DNA of 64,000 bases from Bacilli bacterium (GCA_016296185.1 JAEDJT010000001.1:1-64000), one strand, 5' to 3'; positions 1 to 8,907 are shown, counted from the first letter of the stretch. Program-made: numbers and translations. Notes: generated by a model from the letters alone, not told the origin.

Positions 1-2
1 AT

Positions 3-1034
3 TTTAAGTATATATATAATAATGTAATTGCTATGATAATTAGGTTAATAGTATTTATTATATTAGGTATTGGTATTTATTATGTTAGTAGAGTACATAG
101 TATTATAGGTATTATTAATAGAGTATGTAGAGTATATCCTATAATGTATTTAGTTAAAGATATGTTTATTAATGATAATAATATTATGTTTATTATATAT
201 ATATTAATTAATATAGGTATTATGATTATATATTCTTATATAGTATCTGATAATTATAGTAAGATATGTTCTTTGTTAAAAGGAGTTAAACAGAGTAGTA
301 GTTTTAAATTAAAAAGATTAAGTAAGAAGAATAAATTATTTGGTTATATAAGAAAAGATATTAGATATTTATTTAATAATAAAATATATTTTAGTAATGT
401 TATGTGGTTTAGATCTATATTAAGTATTTTACTTATTATTTTATTTATATCTATACCATATAGTAAAATTGGTAGTATTCCTGATGTAAATTATTATATT
501 AATAGATTAGTACCTGTAGTATTAAGTACAATGTGTACTTTAGGTTGTTTTAATATATGTAGTATTAGTATGGAAAAAGATAATATTAATATGGTTAAGG
601 CTATGCCTATTAAGATAGGTAAAGTATTATTATCTAAATGGATATGTGGTGTATTAATGAGTAGTATATTTATATTAATAAATGGTACTTTATCTATTAT
701 TTATTTTAGACCTAGTAAATATTTAATGGTAATGGTTTATTTAATGCCTTTATGTTTTACTATGTTTATAGAAGCTTTATCTTTATTATTAGATTATAGA
801 TTTATTATTAAAGATGAAATTAATGATAATGTTATTGTAAGACAAAGAGTTATATCTTATATACCTACATTGATTAGTATTATATTATTAGGTTATTTTA
901 CAATAACTATTGGATTAGGTAATTATAAATATATGCAAATGGGATTATCTGTATTATTTATTATAGGTTGTATTGTTTCATTGATATATTATCTAATATT
1001 TAAGAAAAAGTTATTAGAGAGAATAATGAATTAG
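3..1034 (+). CDS. ABC-2-type transporter permease, C-terminal part (5' truncated by window edge)
   Basis: A polytopic membrane protein fragment. The reading frame is open to the left edge with no stop, and the first in-window ATG (position 33) has no SD, so the true start lies upstream. There are about seven to eight hydrophobic helices. A cytoplasmic stretch reading SMEKDNINMVKAMPI between helices resembles the conserved loop of bacterial ABC exporter permeases (S-x-E-x-x-N-x-x-x-x-K-x-x-P-I). Family knowledge suggests it pairs with an ATPase encoded upstream, outside this window. The substrate is unknown. The stop codon sits inside the first arm of a terminator, so this gene ends its transcription unit. 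The family call rests on the loop and topology only. Confidence 0.6.
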   Translation, partial: FKYIYNNVIAMIIRLIVFIILGIGIYYVSRVHSIIGIINRVCRVYPIMYLVKDMFINDNNIMFIIYILINIGIMIIYSYIVSDNYSKICSLLKGVKQSSSFKLKRLSKKNKLFGYIRKDIRYLFNNKIYFSNVMWFRSILSILLIILFISIPYSKIGSIPDVNYYINRLVPVVLSTMCTLGCFNICSISMEKDNINMVKAMPIKIGKVLLSKWICGVLMSSIFILINGTLSIIYFRPSKYLMVMVYLMPLCFTMFIEALSLLLDYRFIIKDEINDNVIVRQRVISYIPTLISIILLGYFTITIGLGNYKYMQMGLSVLFIIGCIVSLIYYLIFKKKLLERIMN

Positions 1035-1056
1035 AGAGTAGAAATACTCTCTTTTT
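1033..1056 (+). terminator. Rho-independent terminator after ABC permease
   Basis: Perfect 8-bp stem AGAGAGTA / TACTCTCT with a GAAA tetraloop, followed by a run of T. The 5' arm overlaps the stop codon of the permease gene. Confidence 0.85.
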
Positions 1057-1057
1057 A

Positions 1058-1066
1058 TGTTATAAT
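1058..1066 (+). promoter_or_regulatory. Extended -10 promoter of the oxidoreductase gene
   Basis: TG-T-TATAAT lies directly after the preceding terminator, with no convincing -35. The predicted transcript start is near 1073, only a few bases before the SD (GAGGG). The in-frame ATG at 1065 overlaps this -10 element and so cannot be the start codon. Confidence 0.7.
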
Positions 1067-1091
1067 GGATAGTAGGATAGAGGGTGTTATC

Positions 1092-2630
1092 ATGAATAAT
1101 AATTATGATGCAATAGTTGTTGGTGCTGGTAATGGTGGTTTAGTATCTGCATTAACATTATTAGAGAAAGGTTATAATGTTTTACTATTAGATGAACATA
1201 ATGATATAGGTGGTACTTGTAAATCAATAGTAAGAGGTAGATTTGAATTTGAACCTTTATTTCATACATTATTTTTAGATAAACCTCAAGAATCTTTTAA
1301 TATTAAGGGTTTATTAAATGAATTAGATATAGATGATCAAATGGAATTTAGTTCTTTACCTAATCTATTTAGAGTAATAACATTAGATGTTGGTAAGAGT
1401 GGTTATATTGCTGATTATAAAATGCCTTTTGGAATAGATAATTTTATTAATCAAATGGAAAGTTATGTTCCAAATAGTAAAGAAGTAATGACTGAATTCT
1501 TTAATGTAGCTTTAGAATGTAAAGAAGCTATGAAATATATAAAAAGAGAAAACAGTAATGTAGATTATAATTTTATGAGTGAACAATATCCTACTTTTGT
1601 TAAGATAGCTACTTTATCTATAAGTAAAGTAATGGATATATTAGATATTCCATTAGATGCTCAAGAAATATTAAATGCTTATTGGATGTATTTTGGTAGT
1701 CCTGAAACTGAATTATCTTTTGTACAATATGCAATATTTATGTATGATGCTATTAATAGTGGTTTAGCTATACCAAAAGATAGAAGTTATGGTATTTCAT
1801 ATGCTTTATTAAATAAGTATTTAGAATTAGGTGGAACTATTAAATATAATAGTAAAGTTATTAAATTAATGGTAGATGATTGTGTTGTATCTGGATTAAG
1901 ATTATATGATGGTACTTTATATTATTCTGATCATATTATTATGAATTCTGATATGGCTACTGTATATAGTAATTTAATTAATACTGATGAGATTCCTAAG
2001 AAAGCATTAAAATATATGAATGCTGCTAAATTAGGTGGTAGATTATTTAGTGTTTATTTAGGTTTAAATGTATCATGTGATGATTTAGGATTAGATAGTT
2101 ATAATTACTTTATTTATCATTCTTTAGATAGCGATTTAGAATACAATAGAATGAAAGATATTAATAACGGTAATTTAATTGCTAATGTATTAAATGTAGC
2201 TAATAGGGATGCTAGTCCTGAAGGTACTTGTATATTAGAGTTATCAACATTATATTTTGATGATTGCTTTAAAAATTTAAATAATAATAATTATGAACAA
2301 ATTAAAAATAACATTACTGATCAATTAATTGATAGTTTTGAAAAAGCTACTAAGATAAGAATAAGAAATTATATTGAAGAAATAGAAGTAGTTACTCCAG
2401 TTGATGTTGCTGGTGTTAATGGTAGTGTTGAAGGTAGTATTTTTGGATATCAATTTAGTGGTGAAGATAATTTAATAAATAGAATTATGTGTAAGAATGA
2501 TGAGGAATATGTTAAAGGTTTATATTTATGTGGTGGATTAAATGGTGATATATATAATCAATGTTCTTCTTATGTTACTGGTTTAGAAGCTGCTTTAAAT
2601 ATTATTCATGATTTAGGTGGTGATAAGTAA
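1092..2630 (+). CDS. FAD-dependent oxidoreductase of the phytoene desaturase/CrtI-like superfamily
   Basis: A 512-aa soluble flavoprotein. A Rossmann dinucleotide-binding motif VVGAGNGGLVSALTLLEKG sits at the N-terminus, followed by an acidic end of beta-2 (LLDEHNDIGG), the GG-type flavin motif typical of CrtI, amine-oxidase and retinol-saturase-like enzymes. The C-terminus carries the second FAD-contacting segment (GLYLCGG, YVTGLEAA). The start was placed at the ATG preceded by GAGGG because the longer frame begins inside the -10 box. It overlaps the next gene by one base (TAATG), so translation is probably coupled. The partner is an NAD(P)H:ferredoxin-type reductase, which suggests an electron-fed desaturase or saturase. 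No carotenoid synthase is present nearby, so the substrate is unknown. Confidence 0.75.
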   Translation: MNNNYDAIVVGAGNGGLVSALTLLEKGYNVLLLDEHNDIGGTCKSIVRGRFEFEPLFHTLFLDKPQESFNIKGLLNELDIDDQMEFSSLPNLFRVITLDVGKSGYIADYKMPFGIDNFINQMESYVPNSKEVMTEFFNVALECKEAMKYIKRENSNVDYNFMSEQYPTFVKIATLSISKVMDILDIPLDAQEILNAYWMYFGSPETELSFVQYAIFMYDAINSGLAIPKDRSYGISYALLNKYLELGGTIKYNSKVIKLMVDDCVVSGLRLYDGTLYYSDHIIMNSDMATVYSNLINTDEIPKKALKYMNAAKLGGRLFSVYLGLNVSCDDLGLDSYNYFIYHSLDSDLEYNRMKDINNGNLIANVLNVANRDASPEGTCILELSTLYFDDCFKNLNNNNYEQIKNNITDQLIDSFEKATKIRIRNYIEEIEVVTPVDVAGVNGSVEGSIFGYQFSGEDNLINRIMCKNDEEYVKGLYLCGGLNGDIYNQCSSYVTGLEAALNIIHDLGGDK

Positions 2631-3763
2631 TGATTAGTAGTAATTTTAATGATGAAAAATTTAAAAATATAACTAAGAGTAGAAAAGAATGGATTGATAC
2701 TGGTAAAGAAGTATTAAAAGATGTATCTAATAGTATTAATGATTTAACTATTAATTCACTACCTAGTAGAAAAGTATTAAAAATAAAAAATATTGAATCT
2801 AGTAGTAAGAATGTTAAAACAATTAGTTTAGTTGGTGAAGATGGTGGTAGTTTACCAATGTTTAAAGCTGGTCAAAAAATAGCTTTAACTTTAAGAATTG
2901 ATAATAAGTTTATTACTAGACCTTATCATATAGTTAGTACACCTACATTAGCTAATGAAGGTGAATATAAAATTATTGTTTTAAATGATGATGATCAATT
3001 AAATAATTATTTATTTAATTATGCTAATATAGAAGATATTATTGTTAGTTCATCCCCTTTTGGTAATTTCTATCATAATAGTATTAGAGATAAAAAGAAG
3101 ATAATTGCTATTGGAGATGAAACTGGAGTTGCACCAATATATTCTATTGGTGAATCAATTGTATCTGGTGATGTGGATGTTAATTTAACTGTATTCTATA
3201 GCGCTAAGAGAATGGAAGATATAGTTTATTATAATGAGTTATATGATTTAGATAAAAGAACTAGTAGAATTAAAGTTATATATGTATTAAGTGAAGAATT
3301 AAAAGATGAATGTTTAAGTGGATATGTATCATTAGATAAGATTAAAACATATTATGATAGTGATACTAGTATATTTATTAGTGGTAATGAAGGATTACTT
3401 AAATATTTAGATAGAGAATTAGAAGCTTTAGAATTATCTAAGAAAGACGTTAGATATGAAAATTTTATGCCTAGATGTAATGTTAGAAAGTCACAAGAGT
3501 ATAATTTGACAATATATATAAATGATGTAAAATATGAAACCAAGTGTTATAATAATAAAACTATTATGAGTTCTATTGAGGAATCTGGTATCTATATTCC
3601 TAGTAAATGTCATAATGGTTCATGTGGATTTTGTAGAAGTGAATTAGTCTTAGGTAAAGTTAAAGTTATAAATGATAAAAGAACTAATGCCGATAAGAAA
3701 TATAATTTTATTCATCCATGTGTTACATATCCTATGTCAGATATAGAGATTATTGTTAGATAG
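2630..3763 (+). CDS. NAD(P)H oxidoreductase with FAD/NAD domains and C-terminal [2Fe-2S] ferredoxin domain
   Basis: 377 aa. Residues about 1-48 are a poorly conserved extension. Residues 49-145 form the FAD-binding barrel with RPYHIVS (the R-x-Y-S type motif). Residues 155-260 form the NAD(P)-binding domain (IGDETGVAP). Residues about 290-377 are a plant-type ferredoxin with cluster ligands Cys327, Cys332, Cys335 and Cys364 (C-x4-C-x2-C-x28-C). This is the architecture of oxygenase reductases such as phenol hydroxylase or benzoate dioxygenase reductase and of Hcr. It would move electrons from NAD(P)H through FAD to the iron-sulfur cluster and on to an acceptor. The upstream flavoprotein, sharing one base with this gene, is the obvious candidate acceptor by inference. 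Confidence 0.85.
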   Translation: MISSNFNDEKFKNITKSRKEWIDTGKEVLKDVSNSINDLTINSLPSRKVLKIKNIESSSKNVKTISLVGEDGGSLPMFKAGQKIALTLRIDNKFITRPYHIVSTPTLANEGEYKIIVLNDDDQLNNYLFNYANIEDIIVSSSPFGNFYHNSIRDKKKIIAIGDETGVAPIYSIGESIVSGDVDVNLTVFYSAKRMEDIVYYNELYDLDKRTSRIKVIYVLSEELKDECLSGYVSLDKIKTYYDSDTSIFISGNEGLLKYLDRELEALELSKKDVRYENFMPRCNVRKSQEYNLTIYINDVKYETKCYNNKTIMSSIEESGIYIPSKCHNGSCGFCRSELVLGKVKVINDKRTNADKKYNFIHPCVTYPMSDIEIIVR

Positions 3764-3774
3764 AGTTGATTAAT

Positions 3775-4986
3775 ATGAAAGAAAAAATTAAAAATAATAA
3801 TTATTTAATGTGGGGATTAACTATATTTTGTGTTTTATGTGCATTATTAGTTTTATTCTTTGCTATATATAGATGGTATTATATTAGAAACTTTATAGTA
3901 GCTATTTTAAATATATTTATGCCTTTTATATATGGTCTAGTAATAGCTTATTTGTTAAATCCTTGTATTGTTTGGTTTGAAAAGAAAGTTTATAATAAAT
4001 TAGCTGATAAAATAGTTAAAGGTGGTAATAAAAGAAAGTTTGCAAGAACAATGTCTTTATTTACTACTACTGTTATATTTGTAGGTTTTATAGTATTATT
4101 ATTTAGCTTCTTTATACCAGAATTAATTAGTAGTTTACAAATGTTTGTTACTAATGTAACTGAATATGTTAATAATACTAAAGAAATATTAATTCATGTA
4201 TTTGGTGGATCTGATTCTATTAGAGAATTTATTAATGATAATTATAGTAAAGTATCAGATACATTTATTGGATGGGTTAATGATGGTATGTTAAATGATT
4301 TAATATCGTCATTAGGTAATGGTATATTTAAAACATTTAAGCTTATTTATAACTTTATTATTGGATATATCATTGCTGTATATATTTTAATTGATAAAGA
4401 AAGATTTAAAGGTCAAATAAGAAAGTTGTTATATAGTTTATTTGATGATGATAAGATTAATGTTATTTTAGATAATGTTTCATATACTGATAAAATCTTT
4501 ATGGGATTTTTCTCAGCTAAGTTAATTGATTCATTAATCATTGGTCTTATATGTTTTGCAGGTATGTTATTATTTAGAATGCCATATGCTTTAATTATTG
4601 CTGTTATAGTTGGTGTTACTAATATTATTCCTTATTTTGGACCATTTATTGGTGCTGTACCAAGTGCATTATTAATCTTATTAGTTGCACCTCAAAAATG
4701 TATTCCATTTATTATATTTGTCTTTGTATTACAACAATTTGATGGTAATATTTTAGGACCTAAATTAATGGGTAATAAAACTGGATTAAGTAGTTTCTGG
4801 GTATTATTCTCATTATTAATATTTGGTGGTATGTTCGGAGTAATAGGTATGATTATTGGTGTACCTATCTTCTCAATTATTTATAATTTTGTTGGTAGAA
4901 TTATTAAAGATAGATTGAAAAGTAAAAATTTATCTATTGAAACCGAAGATTATGAAAAAACTGAAATGATAAAAATTATAAAATAG
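3775..4986 (+). CDS. AI-2E family transporter (PerM/YdgG-type membrane protein)
   Basis: A 403-aa integral membrane protein with about eight helices in the arrangement of the AI-2E transporter family. It carries the family signature segments NIIPYFGPFIGAVPSALL and GNILGPKLMGNKTGLSSF followed by GVIGMIIGVP. Members have been linked to AI-2 export, Na+/H+ antiport or small-molecule efflux, so the substrate cannot be stated. The ATG was chosen over the TTG three codons upstream because the motif AG(A/T)TGATTAATATG matches that of dapF here, where the SD-like part lies before the ATG. It begins 11 bases after the reductase gene with no terminator between, so it likely belongs to the same operon. 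Confidence 0.85.
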   Translation: MKEKIKNNNYLMWGLTIFCVLCALLVLFFAIYRWYYIRNFIVAILNIFMPFIYGLVIAYLLNPCIVWFEKKVYNKLADKIVKGGNKRKFARTMSLFTTTVIFVGFIVLLFSFFIPELISSLQMFVTNVTEYVNNTKEILIHVFGGSDSIREFINDNYSKVSDTFIGWVNDGMLNDLISSLGNGIFKTFKLIYNFIIGYIIAVYILIDKERFKGQIRKLLYSLFDDDKINVILDNVSYTDKIFMGFFSAKLIDSLIIGLICFAGMLLFRMPYALIIAVIVGVTNIIPYFGPFIGAVPSALLILLVAPQKCIPFIIFVFVLQQFDGNILGPKLMGNKTGLSSFWVLFSLLIFGGMFGVIGMIIGVPIFSIIYNFVGRIIKDRLKSKNLSIETEDYEKTEMIKIIK

Positions 4987-5009
4987 AGTATTTCATATAC
5001 TCTTTTTTT
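4985..5009 (+). terminator. Rho-independent terminator after AI-2E transporter gene
   Basis: 7-bp stem AGAGTAT / ATACTCT, loop TTCAT, followed by seven T. The stem starts within the stop codon. Confidence 0.85.
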
Positions 5010-5010
5010 A

Positions 5011-5019
5011 TGTTATTAT
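5011..5019 (+). promoter_or_regulatory. Extended -10 promoter
   Basis: TG-T-TATTAT immediately after the terminator T-tract. The predicted transcript start (about 5026) lies just before the SD AGAGGTG (5029-5035), which is 6 bases from the ATG at 5042. Confidence 0.6.
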
Positions 5020-5041
5020 ATTAATAATAGAGGTGTGCAAT

Positions 5042-6019
5042 ATGATGAATAACGATAATAATTATATAGGTGCTATTGTTGTTTTAATTGTTTTAGTATT
5101 AGTTGTACTTGCTGTTATTGGTGTTCAAAAGTATAGAGATATTAAGTTTTCTATTAAAGATAAACAAAAAGAAGTAGTAGTTGCTAATAATGCAGCTAAA
5201 GAAACTTTTACATATAAATTAATTGATTTAGAAGAATTCGATTATATTGTTTCTTTAAAAGGAGATAAATATGAATATCAATATAGTGATAATAATATTG
5301 TTTATATTGATACTATAGATGATAATATGTATTTTTCTGATTCTAAAGGTATATTCTATATTAATACTAATGATAAATATGAAAGAAAAGATATTAGTAA
5401 GATTGTAATTGATAAAGGTTATATTTATGATAATAAATTATATTATTTAAATGATAATAATGTTAATGTTATGGAATTAAGTAATGGTAATATTAAGAAA
5501 ATTATAAATAATGTATCTAATATGTATTTATTTAACGGTATTATTTATTATTTAGATGGTAATAGATTAAGTAGTTATGATGTGGTTAGTGAAAAATCTA
5601 AAACTATATTAGATCATATAGTAGATTTTAGTGGTACTAATAGTATGTTATTAACATATAGTTCTAATAATGATTTAGCTTTATATGATATATCTAATAA
5701 TAAAAATAATGTTATTGTTAATGTTAATTATGATGTATTAGAAACTAATGCTTATTTCTATAATGGTAGTGTTTATTATATGGAAGGTAATAACATTAAT
5801 AGATATACTAATGGTAAAGTAGATTTATATTATACTAGTGAAAATGTAGTAGGTTTTGAAATATTAACTGGAAGTGTATTTAAATTATATTATTTAGATG
5901 GTTCTGTTCATTATTTAAGTAATAATAATGTAAGTGATGATATTCCGTTAGATACTTTTGAAATTACATTTGTAGATGGGAATACTATTAAGTTTAATAA
6001 TAGTAATGTAAAGAAATAA
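5042..6019 (+). CDS. Membrane-anchored protein with predicted propeller-like repeats (DUF5050-like)
   Basis: 325 aa. One N-terminal transmembrane helix (about residues 9-28, IVVLIVLVLVVLAVIGV) precedes a region exported or facing outward by inference. The remainder is a series of short beta-strand repeats rich in Tyr, Asn and Asp (YYLNDNNVNVMEL, YYLDGNRLSSYDV, YYMEGNNINRYT). These resemble the blades of DUF5050/TolB-like beta-propellers. No catalytic motif is seen. The ATG with an SD at the proper distance was preferred over an upstream GTG lying inside the SD. A second protein of the same plan lies just past the HD-domain gene. Function is unknown. Confidence 0.6.
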   Translation: MMNNDNNYIGAIVVLIVLVLVVLAVIGVQKYRDIKFSIKDKQKEVVVANNAAKETFTYKLIDLEEFDYIVSLKGDKYEYQYSDNNIVYIDTIDDNMYFSDSKGIFYINTNDKYERKDISKIVIDKGYIYDNKLYYLNDNNVNVMELSNGNIKKIINNVSNMYLFNGIIYYLDGNRLSSYDVVSEKSKTILDHIVDFSGTNSMLLTYSSNNDLALYDISNNKNNVIVNVNYDVLETNAYFYNGSVYYMEGNNINRYTNGKVDLYYTSENVVGFEILTGSVFKLYYLDGSVHYLSNNNVSDDIPLDTFEITFVDGNTIKFNNSNVKK

Positions 6020-6038
6020 CTTAGTTATTTCTTTTTTT
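6011..6038 (+). terminator. Rho-independent terminator
   Basis: Perfect 10-bp stem AAGAAATAAC / GTTATTTCTT with loop TTA and a T-tract. The stop codon TAA lies within the 5' arm. Confidence 0.9.
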
Positions 6039-6039
6039 A

Positions 6040-6048
6040 TGGTATTAT
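6040..6048 (+). promoter_or_regulatory. Extended -10 promoter of the dGTPase-like gene
   Basis: TG-G-TATTAT one base after the T-tract of the terminator. The predicted start (about 6055) coincides with the SD AGGTGG (6055-6060), so the 5' UTR would be only about 10 bases. Confidence 0.6.
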
Positions 6049-6064
6049 ATTGTTAGGTGGTAGT

Positions 6065-7189
6065 ATGAATACAGATAAAATTAAAGTTAATATGTCTTTA
6101 AAAAATAGTTATATTATGCCATATGCATGTCCTGATGATGCTGCATATAGATTTGAAAATAGAATAGATGATGATTTTAGAACTCCATTTTTTAGAGATG
6201 TAGATAGAATTATATATAGTTTATCTTATACAAGATATATGGATAAGACTCAAGTATTTTCATTTAATGATAATGATAATATTAGTAAACGTATGACACA
6301 TGTTCAAATGGTAAGTAAGATAGCTAGAACTATAGGTAGAGCTTTAAGATTAAATGAAGACTTAATTGAAGCTGCTGCTTTAGGTCATGATTTAGGTCAT
6401 GTTCCTTTTGGACATATTGGTGAAAGAATATTAAATGATATAAGTAATAAATGTGGTGAAGGTAATTTTAATCATAATATACAAAGTGTTAGAACATTAA
6501 TGTTTGTAGAAAATAATGGTATAGGTAGTAATATAACATTACAAGTATTAGATGCTATTATGTGCCATAATGGTGAATTAGAATTAAAAGAATATAGACC
6601 ACAAGATAAAAGTAAAGAACAATTCTTAGAAGAATATTATGCTTCATATAAAGATCAAAGTGTAATAGCTAAAATGAGACCTATGACATTAGAAGGTTGT
6701 GTAGTTAGAATAAGTGATATTATTGCTTATATTGGTAGAGATATAGAAGATGCTATTAGAATGGGTATTATAAATGAAGAAGATATTCCTTCAAGTGTTA
6801 CTACTGTATTAGGTACTACTAATGCAAATATAATAGATACTATTATTAAAGATTTATTAAATAATAGTATGGATAAAGATTATTTAGCTTTAAGCGATGA
6901 TATATTTGAAGCTATTAAAACATTAAAGAAAATTAATTATGAAAAAATATATAGTGTAGCTAATACACCTGATAATGTATTAATGTATGAAGAAATGTTT
7001 AATACTGTATTTAAGAAATGTTTAGATGATGTTAAACATAATAATATTACTAGTGATATTTATAAAATATTCTTAAATAGTATGGATTCTAAATATATTG
7101 AATCAACTAGTGATGAGAGAAAAGTTATTGATTATATAGCTGGTATGACTGATGATTTTATTTTTTCTCAATATAAGAAATGTAATTGA
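6065..7189 (+). CDS. HD-domain dGTP triphosphohydrolase-like protein
   Basis: 374 aa. The HD phosphohydrolase motif set is present: His79 in RMTHVQMV, then His108-Asp109 in GHDLGHVPFGHIGE, His137 in FNHNIQS, and a later Asp in VRISDIIAYIGRD. The N-terminus has the dGTPase signature RTPFFRDVDRIIYS (R-T-x-F-x-R-D-x-D-R-I). Members hydrolyse dNTPs to nucleoside and triphosphate, adjusting dNTP pools. Specificity for dGTP cannot be read from sequence. The start is the ATG 4 bases after AGGTGG; an upstream TTG would precede the predicted transcript start. This is the only clear gene here ending in TGA, showing TGA is a stop. Confidence 0.85.
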   Translation: MNTDKIKVNMSLKNSYIMPYACPDDAAYRFENRIDDDFRTPFFRDVDRIIYSLSYTRYMDKTQVFSFNDNDNISKRMTHVQMVSKIARTIGRALRLNEDLIEAAALGHDLGHVPFGHIGERILNDISNKCGEGNFNHNIQSVRTLMFVENNGIGSNITLQVLDAIMCHNGELELKEYRPQDKSKEQFLEEYYASYKDQSVIAKMRPMTLEGCVVRISDIIAYIGRDIEDAIRMGIINEEDIPSSVTTVLGTTNANIIDTIIKDLLNNSMDKDYLALSDDIFEAIKTLKKINYEKIYSVANTPDNVLMYEEMFNTVFKKCLDDVKHNNITSDIYKIFLNSMDSKYIESTSDERKVIDYIAGMTDDFIFSQYKKCN

Positions 7190-7214
7190 TTTTAATAAAT
7201 AGAGATATTATAAT
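7186..7214 (+). promoter_or_regulatory. Sigma-A type promoter TTGATT-17-TATAAT
   Basis: The -35 TTGATT overlaps the TGA stop codon of the dGTPase-like gene. After a 17-base spacer comes TATAAT at 7209-7214. The predicted start near 7221 is immediately at the SD (GGGAAG) of the next gene. No terminator separates the two genes, so the next gene may also be read from upstream. Confidence 0.65.
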
Positions 7215-7234
7215 TTATAAGGGAAGTGTATAAA

Positions 7235-8755
7235 ATGGATAAGGTTAAAAAATTAAGTAAAAAGATACTTAGAACTATAGGTAAATGTATTAAAAAAATA
7301 ATGAATATTAAGATTTTTAATATTAGTTTATTAATAGTTATTGCTGGTATTATTGGTTTATTAGTTGTTGTTAAAATATTTAGTGGAGTAGTTAAAGGTG
7401 ATCAAGTTGATTATCCAGTAGTATTTAATACTAAAGATGGTGATTTAGTATTAATGGATAAGAAAGCTAAAAATGAAGATAAATCTATTAAATTATCTAA
7501 TAATGATAATACAGATAATGTTAAATATGCTAATACTACAGATAGATTTATTTTATTTAAAAAGAGTGATTCATTACATCTATATGATAGTAAACATAAA
7601 GATAGTACTACTAAGATAATTAGTAATGTTTATAATTATTATTTTACTCCTTTAGATAAGTATGTTATTGCTTTAGATAAAGATAGTAATTTATATGCTT
7701 ATAAATTAGGTAGTAAGAAAGATGCATTTAAAATTGATAAAGATGTAAGTTCTATTATTGATTTTAATGATAAATATGTTTTATATATTAGTGATAATAA
7801 TTTATATATTAAAGTATATAAAGAAAAAGCAGATAGAAGAAAAGTATCTGGTGATTTTAATACTAATTATGTTAATCAAACTAAAATTACTGAAGATGGT
7901 AAAAAAATAGTATATATTGATAAAGATAATAATTTAATTGTTCAAAAAATGAATGGTAAAGAAGAAAAAGTTGCTAGTAATGTAACTAGTTTCAATACTA
8001 ATAAAAATGCTAGTAAGATGTATTATGAAGCTTCTGATGAAGTAAGTGCTTTATATTATTATGATGGTAGAAGTCACAAGATAGATGAATCTATTTATAG
8101 AGTATTTGAAGTTGATTTAGATAATGAAATGATTGTATATGCTAAATTAAAAGATGGTTTATATAGCTTACATTATGCTAAAGGTAATAAAGATTCTGTT
8201 GTTGTACAAAAAGATATGGATTTTATTTATTCAGCAATGATATTTAAGAATAAATCTATTTATTATGTAACTGATAATAATGAATTAAGATATGCACAAA
8301 TTACAGGTAATAAAGTTAAAAAATCTAAATCAGTTATTGATCAAGTAAGTATTTCTTCTGTTAAAGAATATAAAGATGGTGTTTATTATGTAGCTGATGT
8401 AGATGATGAAGGTGGTACTTTATATAAGTCTACTACTGCTAAACCTCGTAAATTAGATACTAATGTAGTATATGCTAATACTGTAGTTGGTATGGATGGT
8501 AAGAAATTATATTACTTTAAAAATTACGAAAATAAAGGTGGAGACTTATATGTATATAATGGAAGTAAGTCTAAACTAATTGATACTGATGTATATTCAT
8601 TTAATTATGTAAATAAAGGATATTTATATTATATTAAAGATTATAGTGTTACTAATAATAGTGGTGATTTATATAGATTTACTGGTAAATCAGTAAAAAT
8701 TGCTACTGATGTTAAAAAGGTAACTGGTATTAATTATATATATCAAAATAAATAA
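7235..8755 (+). CDS. Membrane-anchored protein with predicted propeller-like repeats (DUF5050-like)
   Basis: 506 aa. A strongly basic N-terminus (KVKKLSKKILRTIGKCIKK) is followed by one hydrophobic helix (IFNISLLIVIAGIIGLLVVVKIF), giving a type II anchor. The rest is Lys/Asp/Tyr-rich with repeated short strands (YVLYISDNNLYIKVY, KLYYFKNYENKGGDLYVY, YLYYIKDYSVTNNSGDLY) suggestive of a beta-propeller. It shares its plan with the 325-aa protein upstream of the dGTPase gene but is longer. No enzymatic motif is visible. The ATG start is 8 bases after GGGAAG; the GTG at 7226 overlaps the SD. A sensor or envelope-scaffold role is possible but not shown. Confidence 0.6.
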   Translation: MDKVKKLSKKILRTIGKCIKKIMNIKIFNISLLIVIAGIIGLLVVVKIFSGVVKGDQVDYPVVFNTKDGDLVLMDKKAKNEDKSIKLSNNDNTDNVKYANTTDRFILFKKSDSLHLYDSKHKDSTTKIISNVYNYYFTPLDKYVIALDKDSNLYAYKLGSKKDAFKIDKDVSSIIDFNDKYVLYISDNNLYIKVYKEKADRRKVSGDFNTNYVNQTKITEDGKKIVYIDKDNNLIVQKMNGKEEKVASNVTSFNTNKNASKMYYEASDEVSALYYYDGRSHKIDESIYRVFEVDLDNEMIVYAKLKDGLYSLHYAKGNKDSVVVQKDMDFIYSAMIFKNKSIYYVTDNNELRYAQITGNKVKKSKSVIDQVSISSVKEYKDGVYYVADVDDEGGTLYKSTTAKPRKLDTNVVYANTVVGMDGKKLYYFKNYENKGGDLYVYNGSKSKLIDTDVYSFNYVNKGYLYYIKDYSVTNNSGDLYRFTGKSVKIATDVKKVTGINYIYQNK

Positions 8756-8777
8756 AAGACCAAAATGGTCTTTTTTT
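8755..8777 (+). terminator. Rho-independent terminator
   Basis: Stem AAAGACCA / TGGTCTTT with loop AAA and a seven-T tract, directly after the stop codon. Confidence 0.85.
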
Positions 8778-8796
8778 ATTTGTAAATGTTGTTATT

Positions 8797-8893
8797 TTGA
8801 TATGATTTTTTAATTTCGTGATATTGTATTATTAAGAATAGGCGATGTAACTATTGATGAAATTAAAAACTGATAGTTAATATCCGTTTTTTT
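8797..8893 (+). other. Intergenic stretch with possible small RNA or leader
   Basis: This is the longest gene-free stretch in the left half apart from the rpsD leader. TTGATA (8797-8802) and TATTAT (8827-8832) could form a weak promoter, although the spacing is too long for a classical one. Downstream, TAACTAT (8848-8854) and ATAGTTA (8873-8879) can pair, and a T7 run follows seven bases later (8887-8893). This could be a short untranslated RNA ending before the dapF promoter. It matches no riboswitch that I recognise. Confidence 0.25.
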
Positions 8894-8907
8894 ATGGTAT
8901 TTAAATA

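Noticed and set aside
1065..1091. Longer N-terminus for the FAD oxidoreductase starting at ATG 1065
   Set aside because: That ATG overlaps the TATAAT box and lies upstream of the predicted transcript start. The ATG at 1092 has an SD and begins the Rossmann fold properly.
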